A program made the position numbers and the translations under genes. Of a stretch of DNA of 64,000 bases, positions 9,304 through 18,005 are shown piece by piece. The stretch's first letter is position 1, and each line of letters starts with the position of its first letter. Under the pieces are notes generated by a model. That model made no database searches. It worked only from the letters and a program-made list of their open reading frames with translations, and was not told where the DNA came from. The DNA is from Hyphomonadaceae bacterium (GTDB lineage Bacteria; Pseudomonadota; Alphaproteobacteria; Caulobacterales; Hyphomonadaceae): contig JADKDU010000002.1 in the NCBI GenBank assembly GCA_016714495.1, forward strand, positions 310,001 through 374,000, in the 5' to 3' direction.

Positions 9304-10788
9304 ATGATGATCAGGACAGGTGTGGCGCTTGTTGCGCTGGCGGTTGCGATGGCTGGCGCCGCGGAAGCTCAGGTGGCGTGTGAGTCGCTCAAGGGATTTA
9401 GCGCGCCGGATGTGAAGGTTACGGCGGCGACGGTAGCGACCACGCCGGTGCCGCTTTGTAAGCTGGATGGCGTGATCGGCAAGGAGATCAATTTCTCGAT
9501 CTGGCTGCCTGATGCGTGGAACGGCAAATTCGTGATGGGCGGACAGGGCGGCTATGCCGGCCGCGTCGACAACCAGGCGATGGGTATGAACGCGTTGCAG
9601 CAAGGCTATGCAACGGCGGGCACTGATACGGGTCACGTTGCGAAGGATGGCACGACGGACGGCTCATGGGCGATGGGAGATCTCGAGCGCATTGTGAACT
9701 TTGCACATGCCGCGATTCATCGCGTGACCGCCACGTCCAAGGCTGTCGTGCAATCGCGCTACGGTCGCGCGCCCGAGAGGAGTTATTTTGCGGGCTGCTC
9801 GAATGGGGGGCGGGAAGCGCTGATGGCGGCGCAGCGCTATCCGGATGATTTCGACGGTATCATTGCCGGCGCGCCGGCGCTCGATTTCCAGGGCATCATC
9901 GCAACGGACGCGTTCGTCACGCAGAAGATGTATCCCGATCCCAAAAATCTCGATGCACCGGTGCTGGACAAGGCGGCGCGCGACCTCGTGTCGAAGGCGG
10001 TTCTGGAGAAGTGCGACAGCCTCGATGGGCTGAAGGACAATGTGATGGGCGATCCGCGCGCCTGCAAGTTCGATGTGAAGACGATCCAGTGCAAGGGCGG
10101 CGCAAAGGCTGACTGTCTGACGGCGCCGCAGGTGGCGGCGGTGCAGGCGATCGCGCAGGGGCCGATGGTGAATGGCAAACCGTTCCATGTCGGGTTTCCC
10201 TATGGCGGCGAGTTCAGCGATGCGGGCTGGGGCTTGTGGCTGGCCGGCAAGAAGGATGGCGTGGCCGTTGGAAAACCAAGCCTGGCGCACGGTTTCTCGA
10301 CCGACTTCATGCGCTATTTCGTGAAGCAGGATCCGGCGTGGAACCATTCGATGTTGAATCTCGCAACGCTGCCTGGCGAGATGAAAGCGCTTCACGCGAC
10401 AATATCGCCGAACAACCCGGATCTCTCGGACTTCCGCAAGCGTGGCGGCAAGCTGCTAATGTATCATGGCTGGTCGGATTCGGCGCTCTCGCCGTTCATG
10501 AGCATCAACTATCTCGACAAGGTCTACGCCCACGACGCGGGCGCCAAGGGCGACGTGCGGCTATTCATGATGCCCGGCATGATGCACTGCTCGGGCGGGC
10601 CGGGCGCTGATCGCGTCGATTACATCGGCGCGCTGGACAAGTGGGTAAGCAGCAAGGCTGCGCCGGATGAACTGACCGCGTCGTTTAGCGCTGGCGGGGG
10701 CTCGCGCAGGCTGTGCGCCTATCCGAAGCAGGCCGTCTACAAGGGCACGGGCGATGGCAGGAGCCCCGACCAGTTCGAGTGCAAGTAG
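9304..10788 (+). CDS. Tannase/feruloyl esterase family protein
   Basis: This is a secreted serine esterase of the tannase/feruloyl esterase family, which hydrolyses aromatic esters such as gallate or ferulate esters. The ATG at 9304 follows GAGGGAGGGC and opens a signal peptide (VALVALAVAMAGAAEAQ). The 494 residues carry the nucleophile motif YFAGCSNGGREALMAAQRYP, the acid region YHGWSDSALSP and the catalytic His in MPGMMHCSGGPG. The true substrate cannot be read from sequence. It stands alone on this strand behind flgL. Confidence 0.88.
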   Translation: MMIRTGVALVALAVAMAGAAEAQVACESLKGFSAPDVKVTAATVATTPVPLCKLDGVIGKEINFSIWLPDAWNGKFVMGGQGGYAGRVDNQAMGMNALQQGYATAGTDTGHVAKDGTTDGSWAMGDLERIVNFAHAAIHRVTATSKAVVQSRYGRAPERSYFAGCSNGGREALMAAQRYPDDFDGIIAGAPALDFQGIIATDAFVTQKMYPDPKNLDAPVLDKAARDLVSKAVLEKCDSLDGLKDNVMGDPRACKFDVKTIQCKGGAKADCLTAPQVAAVQAIAQGPMVNGKPFHVGFPYGGEFSDAGWGLWLAGKKDGVAVGKPSLAHGFSTDFMRYFVKQDPAWNHSMLNLATLPGEMKALHATISPNNPDLSDFRKRGGKLLMYHGWSDSALSPFMSINYLDKVYAHDAGAKGDVRLFMMPGMMHCSGGPGADRVDYIGALDKWVSSKAAPDELTASFSAGGGSRRLCAYPKQAVYKGTGDGRSPDQFECK

Positions 10789-10835
10789 GCTGAAGAGACC
10801 TACACGCAGCAGGGAATTTGCGGTAGCGGAGGGCG

Positions 10836-11021
10836 ATGAGTTCGCCCTCCGCATTTCCGCGCCCGCCGAACAAGCCGGATGATGAGTCCTGCTGCCATCG
10901 CGGCTGTTGTCCCTGCATTTTCGATTATTATTGGGACTCGCTGGCGCGCTGGGAGGAAGCTGTGCGGGATCTTGGCGGCGATCCGGACGCTGAACTCGCG
11001 GCGCGTGGTCTTACCCGCTAG
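10836..11021 (+). CDS. Small oxidoreductase-like domain protein
   Basis: A 61-residue protein with an N-terminal proline stretch (PRPPNKPDD) and the Cys-rich motif CCHRGCCPCIFDYYWDSLARW. This matches the short 'oxidoreductase-like, N-terminal' family, whose members have the pattern CCxxGCxxCxxDxY. A GGAGG lies close upstream of the ATG. Function is unknown; the cysteines suggest metal or redox chemistry. It lies between the tannase and the sugar dehydrogenase genes. Confidence 0.7.
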   Translation: MSSPSAFPRPPNKPDDESCCHRGCCPCIFDYYWDSLARWEEAVRDLGGDPDAELAARGLTR

Positions 11022-11103
11022 TTGGGCATTCCCTCGCGTTCAGGGAACGCGGGACCACCCAGTTCATTCTGTTGGTGGGCGGGACGATGCGGAGTTAGTC
11101 GCT

Positions 11104-12450
11104 ATGCTGAAAAGTTTCCTCATGTTGGCTTCAGGCGCCATGGTGCTGTCAGTCGCGGGTTGCGCTGAACCGGCGCATCAGCCGGTTTCCTCGGCCATGG
11201 GGCCCGCGCCGACACTCGAACCGCCAAAGACGTCCTTGTTGCCGACCGTCAAGATTGCTGAAGCGGTCCACTGGTCGGACGGCAAGACGCCCACGGCTGC
11301 GCAGGGGCTTGCGGTAAAGGCGTTCGCGACGGGCCTTGATCACCCGCGCTGGATCCACGTGATGCCGAATGGCGACGTGCTGGTTGCTGAAACGAATGCG
11401 CCGCCGAAGCCAGACGATGGCAAGGGCATTCGCGGTTATTTCCAGAGCGAGGCTATGAAGAAGGCCGGGGCCGTCACGCCGACGGCCAATCGCATCACGC
11501 TGCTGCGTGACCTCGATGGTGATGGCGTGGCGGAGACGCGATCGGAATTCCTGACCGGGCTCAACTCGCCGTTCGGCATGGCGTTGGCCGGCGGGCGTCT
11601 CTACATCGCCAACACGGACGCTATCGTGAGCGTGCCGTATACCGATGGCGCCACCAAGATAAGCGCGGCGACCGAGAGGCTGACCGACCTTCCCGCGGGT
11701 ACGATCAACCATCACTGGACCAAGAGCCTGATCGCGTCGAAGGACGGCTCAAAGCTTTATGCGACAGTGGGGTCTAATTCCAACATCGCCGAGAATGGGA
11801 TGGACAAGGAAGACGGCCGCGCCGCGATCTGGGAGATCGATCGAGCGACCGGGCAGAAGCGCATCTTTGCGAGCGGCCTGCGCAACCCTAATGGCATGGG
11901 CTGGGAGCCGCAGAGCGGCGCGCTGTGGGTAGCGGTGAATGAGCGCGACGAACTCGGCGCTAACTTGGTGCCCGACTACATGACCTCGGTGAAGGATAGC
12001 GCCTTCTATGGCTGGCCGTGGAGCTATTTCGGCCAGACAGTGGATCAGCGGGTGAAGCCCGCGAACCCTGAGATGGTGGCGAAGGCGATCGCGCCGGATT
12101 ATGCGTTGGGCGCGCACACGGCGTCGCTGGGGCTCGCCTTCAGCGAAGGCGCAAAGCTCGGCTCTGGATATTCGAGCGGCGCGTTCGTGGGCCAGCATGG
12201 TTCATGGAATCGCGATCCGTTCAGCGGCTACAAGGTGATCTACGTGCCGTTCTCCGGCGGCAAGCCTGCGGGGCAGGCGGTCGACGTGCTGACCGGCTTC
12301 ATCGATGCCGAGAAGGAACTGGCTTATGGCCGCCCGGTTGGCGTCGCCATCGGCAAGGATGGTTCGCTGCTCGTGGCCGACGATGTCGGCAATGCAATCT
12401 GGCGCGTAGCGTCGGCAAGCGAGACGCCGACCGACCTGGCGGTGCGATAA
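11104..12450 (+). CDS. PQQ-dependent sugar (sorbosone) dehydrogenase-like lipoprotein
   Basis: A predicted periplasmic six-bladed beta-propeller oxidoreductase of the L-sorbosone/glucose dehydrogenase (GDH-B type) family. The ATG at 11104 gives a lipoprotein signal ending LSVAGC, so the enzyme should be membrane-anchored. Blade motifs include DHPRWIHVMPNGDVLVAET, LNSPFGMALAGGRLYIANTD, GLRNPNGMGWEPQSGALWVA and FYGWPWSYFG. The last blade has QHGSWNRDPFSGYKV and GRPVGVAIGKDGSLLVADD. An upstream extension of the frame lacks signal-peptide character. Cofactor and substrate are inferred from the family only. Confidence 0.83.
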   Translation: MLKSFLMLASGAMVLSVAGCAEPAHQPVSSAMGPAPTLEPPKTSLLPTVKIAEAVHWSDGKTPTAAQGLAVKAFATGLDHPRWIHVMPNGDVLVAETNAPPKPDDGKGIRGYFQSEAMKKAGAVTPTANRITLLRDLDGDGVAETRSEFLTGLNSPFGMALAGGRLYIANTDAIVSVPYTDGATKISAATERLTDLPAGTINHHWTKSLIASKDGSKLYATVGSNSNIAENGMDKEDGRAAIWEIDRATGQKRIFASGLRNPNGMGWEPQSGALWVAVNERDELGANLVPDYMTSVKDSAFYGWPWSYFGQTVDQRVKPANPEMVAKAIAPDYALGAHTASLGLAFSEGAKLGSGYSSGAFVGQHGSWNRDPFSGYKVIYVPFSGGKPAGQAVDVLTGFIDAEKELAYGRPVGVAIGKDGSLLVADDVGNAIWRVASASETPTDLAVR

Positions 12451-12678
12451 TCAGGCCGTCGCCGTTTCAAAGATACGAAAGCTGTGCGTCTGGCACGAGG
12501 GGCATCTGACCCACGCGCTCTTCCGGCCAGCCGCATTGTAACTGATGCCGCCGATGTCCGATATGGAATGGGCGGCCGCGCAGTTGGGGCAGACGCCTAT
12601 CCATTTCCGCGAGGCGGCCTCCATCTTCTTCTTTATGACATCGGACATTAAGCCGAGGATGAGGCCTCGTAGGCTCAT
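12451..12678 (-). CDS. Small zinc-ribbon protein
   Basis: A 75-residue protein with two CxxC pairs at residues 30-33 (CPNC) and 59-62 (CPSC) separated by 25 residues, the layout of a zinc ribbon. Its start overlaps the end of the upstream RNTFLH protein gene by ATGA, so translation is probably coupled. Family and function are not recognised. A nucleic-acid or adaptor role would fit zinc ribbons in general but is not shown. Confidence 0.65.
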   Translation of the reverse strand: MSLRGLILGLMSDVIKKKMEAASRKWIGVCPNCAAAHSISDIGGISYNAAGRKSAWVRCPSCQTHSFRIFETATA

Positions 12679-13310
12679 GCTTCTATTCCCGGATAATGTT
12701 CCATCGCCGCCTCGATGCGATCAAGTGCGGCTGCCACGCGCTCGCGGTGGCGGGGTTCGGCGCGTTTAAGATAGACCGGCTGGGTGACGGCGAGGTGGCG
12801 GACGATCGTGCATGCGGTAAGGATCAGGGGCGGAATTTCGCGCAGGTCGACCGTCCAGCCATCCTCGCTGAAATGCAAGAAGGTGTTGCGGAGTTGGACG
12901 AGGTCGTCGAAGGCTTCGCTGATCTGCCTGTTGAGCGGAAGCTGATAGGGCGGGCGCAGGAAGAAAGAGTCCCCGGTGCGGCGGAGGAGCTCGACCGGCG
13001 AGACGATCCGCGGTTCGCGCACGGCTAGCGGGACGGGCCCGTTGCGGCCCTGTTTGGTCCAGCGCGTGACCGCGCGGGCGTCAGTACGGGTCATGCCCTT
13101 TGTGCCGAATTCGTCGCCGGTATCCAGCGCGCAGAGACAGGCGTTCTGCGCGGCCAGCGTCATCGAAATGATCAGCCAGCGCCAGGCGCCGTGATCGTCA
13201 GCGGCCGTGTCGGCCTGCACGGCCGCGAATTCGACGCTGGCCAGAAGCTCTCGCGGCTGGCTGGTTTGGAAGTGATAGGGCGAGGGTGGATCGGGTGGTG
13301 GCTGCGACAT
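12675..13310 (-). CDS. HEPN-like protein with RNxxxH motif
   Basis: A 211-residue soluble, mainly helical protein. Residues 141-146 read R-N-T-F-L-H within LVQLRNTFLHFSEDGWTVDL, which fits the R-x4-6-H motif of HEPN ribonuclease-fold proteins. The following W-x-V-D-L and IPP-I segment resembles a widespread uncharacterised HEPN-like family of the form 'lRNxFiHFxPxxWsiel'. The gene overlaps the zinc-ribbon gene by four bases. HEPN proteins include toxins, abortive infection effectors and non-catalytic adaptors. Which applies here is unknown, and the assignment rests on motif reading only. Confidence 0.6.
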   Translation of the reverse strand: MSQPPPDPPSPYHFQTSQPRELLASVEFAAVQADTAADDHGAWRWLIISMTLAAQNACLCALDTGDEFGTKGMTRTDARAVTRWTKQGRNGPVPLAVREPRIVSPVELLRRTGDSFFLRPPYQLPLNRQISEAFDDLVQLRNTFLHFSEDGWTVDLREIPPLILTACTIVRHLAVTQPVYLKRAEPRHRERVAAALDRIEAAMEHYPGIEA

Positions 13311-13382
13311 TTACAAAGGCTAGCGCGAGGCATGGCCGTTGCGAAGCCTTGAGCATATCGCGCAGGGCGTTAGACCTGCCGG

Positions 13383-14360
13383 ATGATCCGGAGCGCTCCT
13401 TCCCTGTGTGCCGTGATGGCCGCGAGCCCGGCGATGGCGCAGACGACCGTGACGCTGATGCACGATAATGATGAGTGGGCGCATACCGAACGGGAGTATG
13501 CCTCGGGATCGCGCCTTAGCGTTGCGAGCGCGCAGTGGGGGAAGTCGGTCCCCGCGCAGACGATGGCAAGCTGGTTGCCGGGCGGAGAGAGCAGGGACGT
13601 TATCAGCGCGGGGTTTGGCGCCGGCCACTATTTCTTTGTGCCGCGCGATATCGATGCAGTTGCGCCGATCTCGGATCAGCGGGCGTATGCGGGATGGCTG
13701 CATGGTTCGGCCCTGCTGGTGCGGGAGAATGCTGCACGACAGGATGTTTGGAAAGTGGATGCGGGCGTTGTCGGCCCTTCCGCGCTGGCCGAGCCGCTGG
13801 AGGAATTCTTCCATGGCATTTTCAACGGGCGCGACATGCGCGGCTGGGACAATCAGATCACGGACAGGCTCGCAGCGAATGCGAGCTGGGAGCGACGCTG
13901 GCGGAATCTGTTTCTTGTTGGCGGCGGGTTGGCGATCGACGTGTCGCCAGCCATGGGCGTTGAAGCGGGAAGCATAAGTGTCGCCGCGACTGGCGGACTG
14001 ATGGTGCGGATCGGCGCTGATCTTGATGCTGATTTCGGCGCACCGCGTGCTGGCGCGCCCGGCGGGTCGTTGTCGCGCACCCCGCAGGCGGGGTGGTCTG
14101 GCTATGCATTCGCGTCGGCCAATGGGCGCTATCAGGCCTACGACATTTTTCTCGATGAGGTCGGCGGCGAGGATGGCGATCCGGTTCGGGCAGGCTCTGC
14201 CATTTCGCGGAGCAAGACACGAACCGAAAGCAGCTTTGGCGTGGTGATCGCCAATGGCGGGGCGCGGCTGACCCTGGCCTTGACGGAAGAGTCCAAGCGC
14301 TATGACCAGCAAGCCGGGCGACAGAAATACGGGGAAGTCACGCTAGGGTGGGCGTTCTAG
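13383..14360 (+). CDS. LpxR-like outer membrane lipid A deacylase family protein (DUF2219)
   Basis: A 325-residue exported protein with a short signal peptide (SLCAVMAASPAMAQ). The mature N-terminus TVTLMHDNDEW followed by REYASGSRLS matches the ND...(Y)xxGxRLS start of the LpxR/DUF2219 family. LpxR removes the 3'-acyloxyacyl group of lipid A in the outer membrane. Alternating hydrophobic strands and the terminal GEVTLGWAF are consistent with a beta-barrel ending in Phe. Activity on lipid A is inferred. The ribosome site before the ATG is weak. Confidence 0.7.
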   Translation: MIRSAPSLCAVMAASPAMAQTTVTLMHDNDEWAHTEREYASGSRLSVASAQWGKSVPAQTMASWLPGGESRDVISAGFGAGHYFFVPRDIDAVAPISDQRAYAGWLHGSALLVRENAARQDVWKVDAGVVGPSALAEPLEEFFHGIFNGRDMRGWDNQITDRLAANASWERRWRNLFLVGGGLAIDVSPAMGVEAGSISVAATGGLMVRIGADLDADFGAPRAGAPGGSLSRTPQAGWSGYAFASANGRYQAYDIFLDEVGGEDGDPVRAGSAISRSKTRTESSFGVVIANGGARLTLALTEESKRYDQQAGRQKYGEVTLGWAF

Positions 14361-14443
14361 GGCCTACCTTTCGCCACGACTTTCCTGTAAGAGCCGCCGC
14401 AACAGCAACCTGCTTCGGGCCTTGAACCCGTGGGAGACGCGCA

Positions 14444-15709
14444 ATGACCACCCTTATAGGGCCCCGCGGCGGGCCTGTTACGTCTGTCGAAATCGATATG
14501 CCGATCGCGGACGGGCTTTGTGATTTCTCGAAGCTGAAAGACGTCGACCTGTCGGGGGCGGACCTCGACCTGGGGTTCGAAAAGCCGCGTTCGGAAACGC
14601 GCGTGGTCGCGGCCATGTCGGGCGGCGTGGATTCGTCCGTCGTTGCGGCGCTATTGAAATATGCGGGCTATGACGTCATTGGCGTGACCTTGCAGCTCTA
14701 TGACCATGGCGCCGCCCTGAAGAAGCAGGGCGCGTGTTGCGCGGGCCAGGACATTCATGACGCGCGGCGCGTGGCTGAAGCGCTCGGCATTGCGCATTAT
14801 GTGCTCGATTATGAGAACCGCTTCCGCCAACAGGTAATGGAAGACTTCGCAGACTCGTATCTGAAAGGCTCGACGCCGATCCCGTGCGTGCGTTGCAACC
14901 AGACGGTGAAGTTCAAGGACCTGCTGGCGACGGCGCGCGATCTTGGCGCCGACTGCATGGCGACCGGGCACTATATCCGCCGCACGGTTGAAGGCGGTGT
15001 CGCGAAGCTTGCGCGAGCGGCTGATCCGGATCGCGATCAAAGCTATTTTTTGTTTGCTACGACGCGCGAACAACTCGACTTCCTGCGCTTTCCGCTGGGC
15101 GGGATGAAGAAGCCGGACGTGCGGCGCGCGGCGTCGGCGCTGGGACTGCAAGTTGCGGCCAAGCCGGACAGTCAGGACATCTGCTTCGTGCCGGCGGGCA
15201 GGTATTCCGATATTGTGGAGAAGCTGCGTCCGGGCGCAGCGGAGGCGGGTGACATCGTGCACATGGATGGCCGCGTGGTGGGCCGCCATGAAGGCGTTAT
15301 CCGCTACACGATCGGACAACGTCGCGGTCTTGGCGTCGCGACGGGCGAACCACTGTTTGTCACGAAGCTGGATGCGCCGAACAAGCGCGTGATCGTCGGG
15401 CCGCGTGAGGCGCTGCTGACATCGGCGCTGGCGATCGGCGAAAGTAACTGGCTCGGCGAAGGTTCGCTGGCGGATGCGTGTGCGGCGGGCGCGCTGGCTC
15501 TGGCGCGTGTGCGTTCGACGCGGGTGCCTGTGCCGGGACGGATGACGCTGGTCGATGGCGTACCGGGCTTTGTGTTCGACACGCCGGAAGAAGGCGTGGC
15601 GCCGGGACAGGCGTGCGTGCTTTATGCAGCGCCCGATGGCGCGAGCGTGCTCGGCGGCGGGTTCATCACCAGCACGGTGCATGCGGCCGGCCAGGCTGGC
15701 CTTTCCTGA
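14444..15709 (+). CDS. mnmA: tRNA-specific 2-thiouridylase MnmA
   Basis: MnmA makes the 2-thio group of 2-thiouridine at tRNA wobble position 34, using ATP and a persulfide. The 421 residues contain the P-loop pyrophosphatase motif SGGVDSS (59-65), the catalytic Cys in PCVRCNQTVKF (about 151) and the second Cys in DSQDICFVP (about 246). They also contain GHYIRR and YTIGQRRGLGV. About 50 residues precede the usual family start, seen in some alphaproteobacterial forms; the ATG has GGAGA upstream. Complete and housekeeping. Confidence 0.95.
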   Translation: MTTLIGPRGGPVTSVEIDMPIADGLCDFSKLKDVDLSGADLDLGFEKPRSETRVVAAMSGGVDSSVVAALLKYAGYDVIGVTLQLYDHGAALKKQGACCAGQDIHDARRVAEALGIAHYVLDYENRFRQQVMEDFADSYLKGSTPIPCVRCNQTVKFKDLLATARDLGADCMATGHYIRRTVEGGVAKLARAADPDRDQSYFLFATTREQLDFLRFPLGGMKKPDVRRAASALGLQVAAKPDSQDICFVPAGRYSDIVEKLRPGAAEAGDIVHMDGRVVGRHEGVIRYTIGQRRGLGVATGEPLFVTKLDAPNKRVIVGPREALLTSALAIGESNWLGEGSLADACAAGALALARVRSTRVPVPGRMTLVDGVPGFVFDTPEEGVAPGQACVLYAAPDGASVLGGGFITSTVHAAGQAGLS

Positions 15710-15746
15710 GGAGGTGCTGTGATCGCCCGCGTAGCAGGGTAAGATC

Positions 15747-16167
15747 ATGGCCATTCACACCGTTACGCCGATCCTCAACGTCTCCAGCGTCACGGAAAGC
15801 CACCATGGTTCCGTCTCTCAGGCCAGCGCAACCCCATTGTGTCGCCAGCGAAGGACGGCGTGAGGCCGACCTTCTGCAGTGTCTGCACGGAGATGGCGGA
15901 TATATTTCTATGCGTCGGCGCGCAGGGATCGCGTGGAGCGACTATGCGGAAATTCCCAGGCAACGATGAAACCGACGGCGTCTGGATGAGCTGGTGGGCC
16001 GAAAGGCCGGCCAAACTAAACGCCACGCACGAGGTGGCGCTCTGGCACGGCATGACTGTCACCTATCCGTCGACGAACGAGCCCTGGGGCTTGTGCGAAT
16101 CCACCTGCGTCATCCTGACGGCCACAACTTCCGCCTCAGCGCCGGGCCGGAGGGCGACGGCAGTTGA
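15747..16167 (+). pseudogene. VOC/glyoxalase-bleomycin resistance family protein, multiply frameshifted
   Basis: The remains of a VOC-fold protein of about 138 residues. It opens MAIHTVTPILNVSSVTES in one frame, continues as ADIFLCVGAQGSRG and DGVWMSWWAERPAKLNA in another, and ends LRHPDGHNFRLSAGPEGDGS after a further shift near 16095. The stop is TGA 16165-16167. Comparison with the usual family pattern implies several more small indels between 15795 and 15905. This is the worst-damaged short gene here. Either a real pseudogene or a locally bad consensus. Confidence 0.75.
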
Positions 16168-16176
16168 TGCATATTC

Positions 16177-16971
16177 TCAGTCGCCGGTAAACGTCGGCGT
16201 CCGGCCCTCAAGAAACGAGGCGACGCCCTCCGTGTAGTCGTCGCTCTGCTGCATCAGTGCAAAGGCCTCGAGATCGCGGTGCGCGGTCGCCTGCGACAGC
16301 GCAAACGCGGCAACGTTGACATCACGCTTCACCATCTTCAGCGCGGTTGGCGGAAGCTGCGCGGCCATGCGTGCAAACTCCATCGCACGGTCGAATGCGT
16401 TCCCCTCGTCCGCCACGGCGTCGGCAAGACCCCAGCCGAGCGCGGTTTGCGCATCCACTTTCTCGCACAGCGCCGCCAGCCGTTTCGCGCGGGCCGGCCC
16501 CACAAGCGCCGTCATGCGCGGGATCGAACCCCAGCTCATATTCATGCCGCGCGCAACCTCGGGCACATAGACTGTCGCCGACTTCGCCATGACCCTAAGG
16601 TCGCAGGCGACCGCGAGTGCCGCGCCGCCGCCGACGCACCAGCCCTCGATCGCAATGATCGTGATAGCGTCAACCTTTTCCCACGCCTCGCACATGTCTG
16701 GTCCCGCGCGCAGCGACAAACGGCGCTCCGCAAGCCCCTGGGCCTTCTGGTCGGCGCGCGCGGGATCCTTCAGGTCGGCGCCTAGGGTGAAATTCCGGCC
16801 GTTGCCGGTGAGGACGATGGCCGAGACAGCAGAATTGGCGTGGAATGCCCGCGCCGCCTCCGTTAGCTGCCGGATGGCCTCTACTGATAGTGCGTTGGCC
16901 TTGTCGCCCCTGTCGAAGCGGACGACGGCTATGCGACCGTCGATCTTGGTCGTGATGAAGTTAGTGGCCAC
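16177..16971 (-). CDS. Enoyl-CoA hydratase/isomerase family protein
   Basis: A crotonase-fold enzyme acting on acyl-CoA thioesters, probably in fatty acid or amino acid breakdown. The 264-residue product from GTG 16969-16971 has AAGGAAG upstream and matches the family length; the longer frame upstream does not. The first oxyanion-hole segment is NGRNFTLGADLKDP and the second is IEGWCVGGGAALAVACDLRV. The glycine-rich turn and the conserved P-E-V-A-R-G-M-N follow. Specific substrate not determinable. Confidence 0.88.
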   Translation of the reverse strand: MATNFITTKIDGRIAVVRFDRGDKANALSVEAIRQLTEAARAFHANSAVSAIVLTGNGRNFTLGADLKDPARADQKAQGLAERRLSLRAGPDMCEAWEKVDAITIIAIEGWCVGGGAALAVACDLRVMAKSATVYVPEVARGMNMSWGSIPRMTALVGPARAKRLAALCEKVDAQTALGWGLADAVADEGNAFDRAMEFARMAAQLPPTALKMVKRDVNVAAFALSQATAHRDLEAFALMQQSDDYTEGVASFLEGRTPTFTGD

Positions 16972-17130
16972 GCGGGGCTTCCTTTTCGACAAGTATGTCG
17001 GCCACGCCCGGGTGTGTCTACGAGTGTGAAACTGGTCTGTGAGGCTCCATGCATTCGCCCCGCTGGGGTTTGGCATTGCGTGACGCTCGCCCCTATCGTC
17101 CTCTTAGCCAGTGTAGCAAGGAGGAGCGCC

Positions 17131-17373
17131 ATGGCTGTCATGAAGTCAGAGCAAATTCTGACAGAGTCGTCGAAGTCGTTCGAGGACGCGATCCAGAGCG
17201 CGGTGACGCGTTTCTCCAAAACCGTGAGGGGCCTGCGCTCGGCCAACGTCAACAATATGTCGACGGTGATCGAGAACGGAAAGATCGTGTCATATCGCGT
17301 GAACCTGCAGATCACCTTCGAGGTCGAGGATGCAGGCGGCGCTGCGAAGGACAAAAAGAAAAAGAAGCGCTAA
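17131..17373 (+). CDS. Dodecin family protein lacking tryptophan
   Basis: Dodecins are small dodecameric flavin-storage proteins. The 80-residue product has the fold signature KSFEDAIQSAVTRFSKTVR and a strong YRVNLQITFEV strand. Start ATG 17131 follows AAGGAGGAG. Two oddities stand out. Bacterial dodecins usually have a Trp in the segment after TVRxxR that stacks on flavin; here the segment reads LRSANVNNM and the whole protein has no Trp. It also ends in a basic KDKKKKKR tail beyond the normal 66-70 residues. Flavin binding is therefore doubtful. Confidence 0.82.
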   Translation: MAVMKSEQILTESSKSFEDAIQSAVTRFSKTVRGLRSANVNNMSTVIENGKIVSYRVNLQITFEVEDAGGAAKDKKKKKR

Positions 17374-17619
17374 GGCGTCCGGGCGGCGAACGTCACAGCT
17401 CGCTGCAATCGCCCCGGTTGGCGGGGCGGATGCCTCGCAGGCGGGGATTGCCGCGCCCGAGGCGCCTGTTTCTGAAACCACGACCTTCGGTCCCGCGCCC
17501 GGGGATGGGGTCGAGCCTTGCGTTCCGGCCCAGCCGCCCAAGGGCGAAACGGCTCCTGAAAAGTTCTAGCGCCTGTGCCGACTTGCGGTCAGGACCCTTC
17601 GCGCTTGAGACGGGATCAG

Positions 17620-18003
17620 CTACAGTCCCTCGTGTTCCTCCGGCTCTTCATCGTCGATGTGATCGGCGGGATCATCATCGTCGCTGCGGTCTTCAGGATA
17701 CATGCCCGTGGACTCCAGCACGGTCTGACTTTCCTGCGGATTGGAGAGCGATGCGATGCCATCGCGGATGTGGGACGCTATCTCTTCCATATCGCCCATG
17801 AAGTCGCCGGATCGCCGCGTGCGCAATTCCTCGAGCAGACCCATAAGTTGGCGGCGGCGCTCATTCACGCTGAGATGGGAATCGAAGGCGATGTCATCGA
17901 CATCGTCAGTGGTCAGCTCTTGGGAGATGCCAGGAGTGTCATCGTCGCCGCCGATTTCCATGTCGACGGGGCGGACGTCTTCACCCTGGTGCAATCGGGG
18001 CAT
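17620..18003 (-). CDS. Acidic hypothetical protein
   Basis: A 127-residue soluble protein, strongly acidic at both ends (GGDDD, SDDDDPADHIDDEEPEEHE), with a central helical region LSVNERRRQLMGLLEELRTRR that may form a coiled coil. No family recognised. It begins two bases after the stop of the host-attachment-type gene on the same strand, suggesting one operon. Confidence 0.55.
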   Translation of the reverse strand: MPRLHQGEDVRPVDMEIGGDDDTPGISQELTTDDVDDIAFDSHLSVNERRRQLMGLLEELRTRRSGDFMGDMEEIASHIRDGIASLSNPQESQTVLESTGMYPEDRSDDDDPADHIDDEEPEEHEGL

Positions 18004-18005
18004 GA

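Noticed and set aside
17374..17619. Open frame downstream of dodecin rich in Ala and Pro
   Set aside because: It begins inside the dodecin gene in another frame, lacks a ribosome site and shows only GC-rich low complexity.
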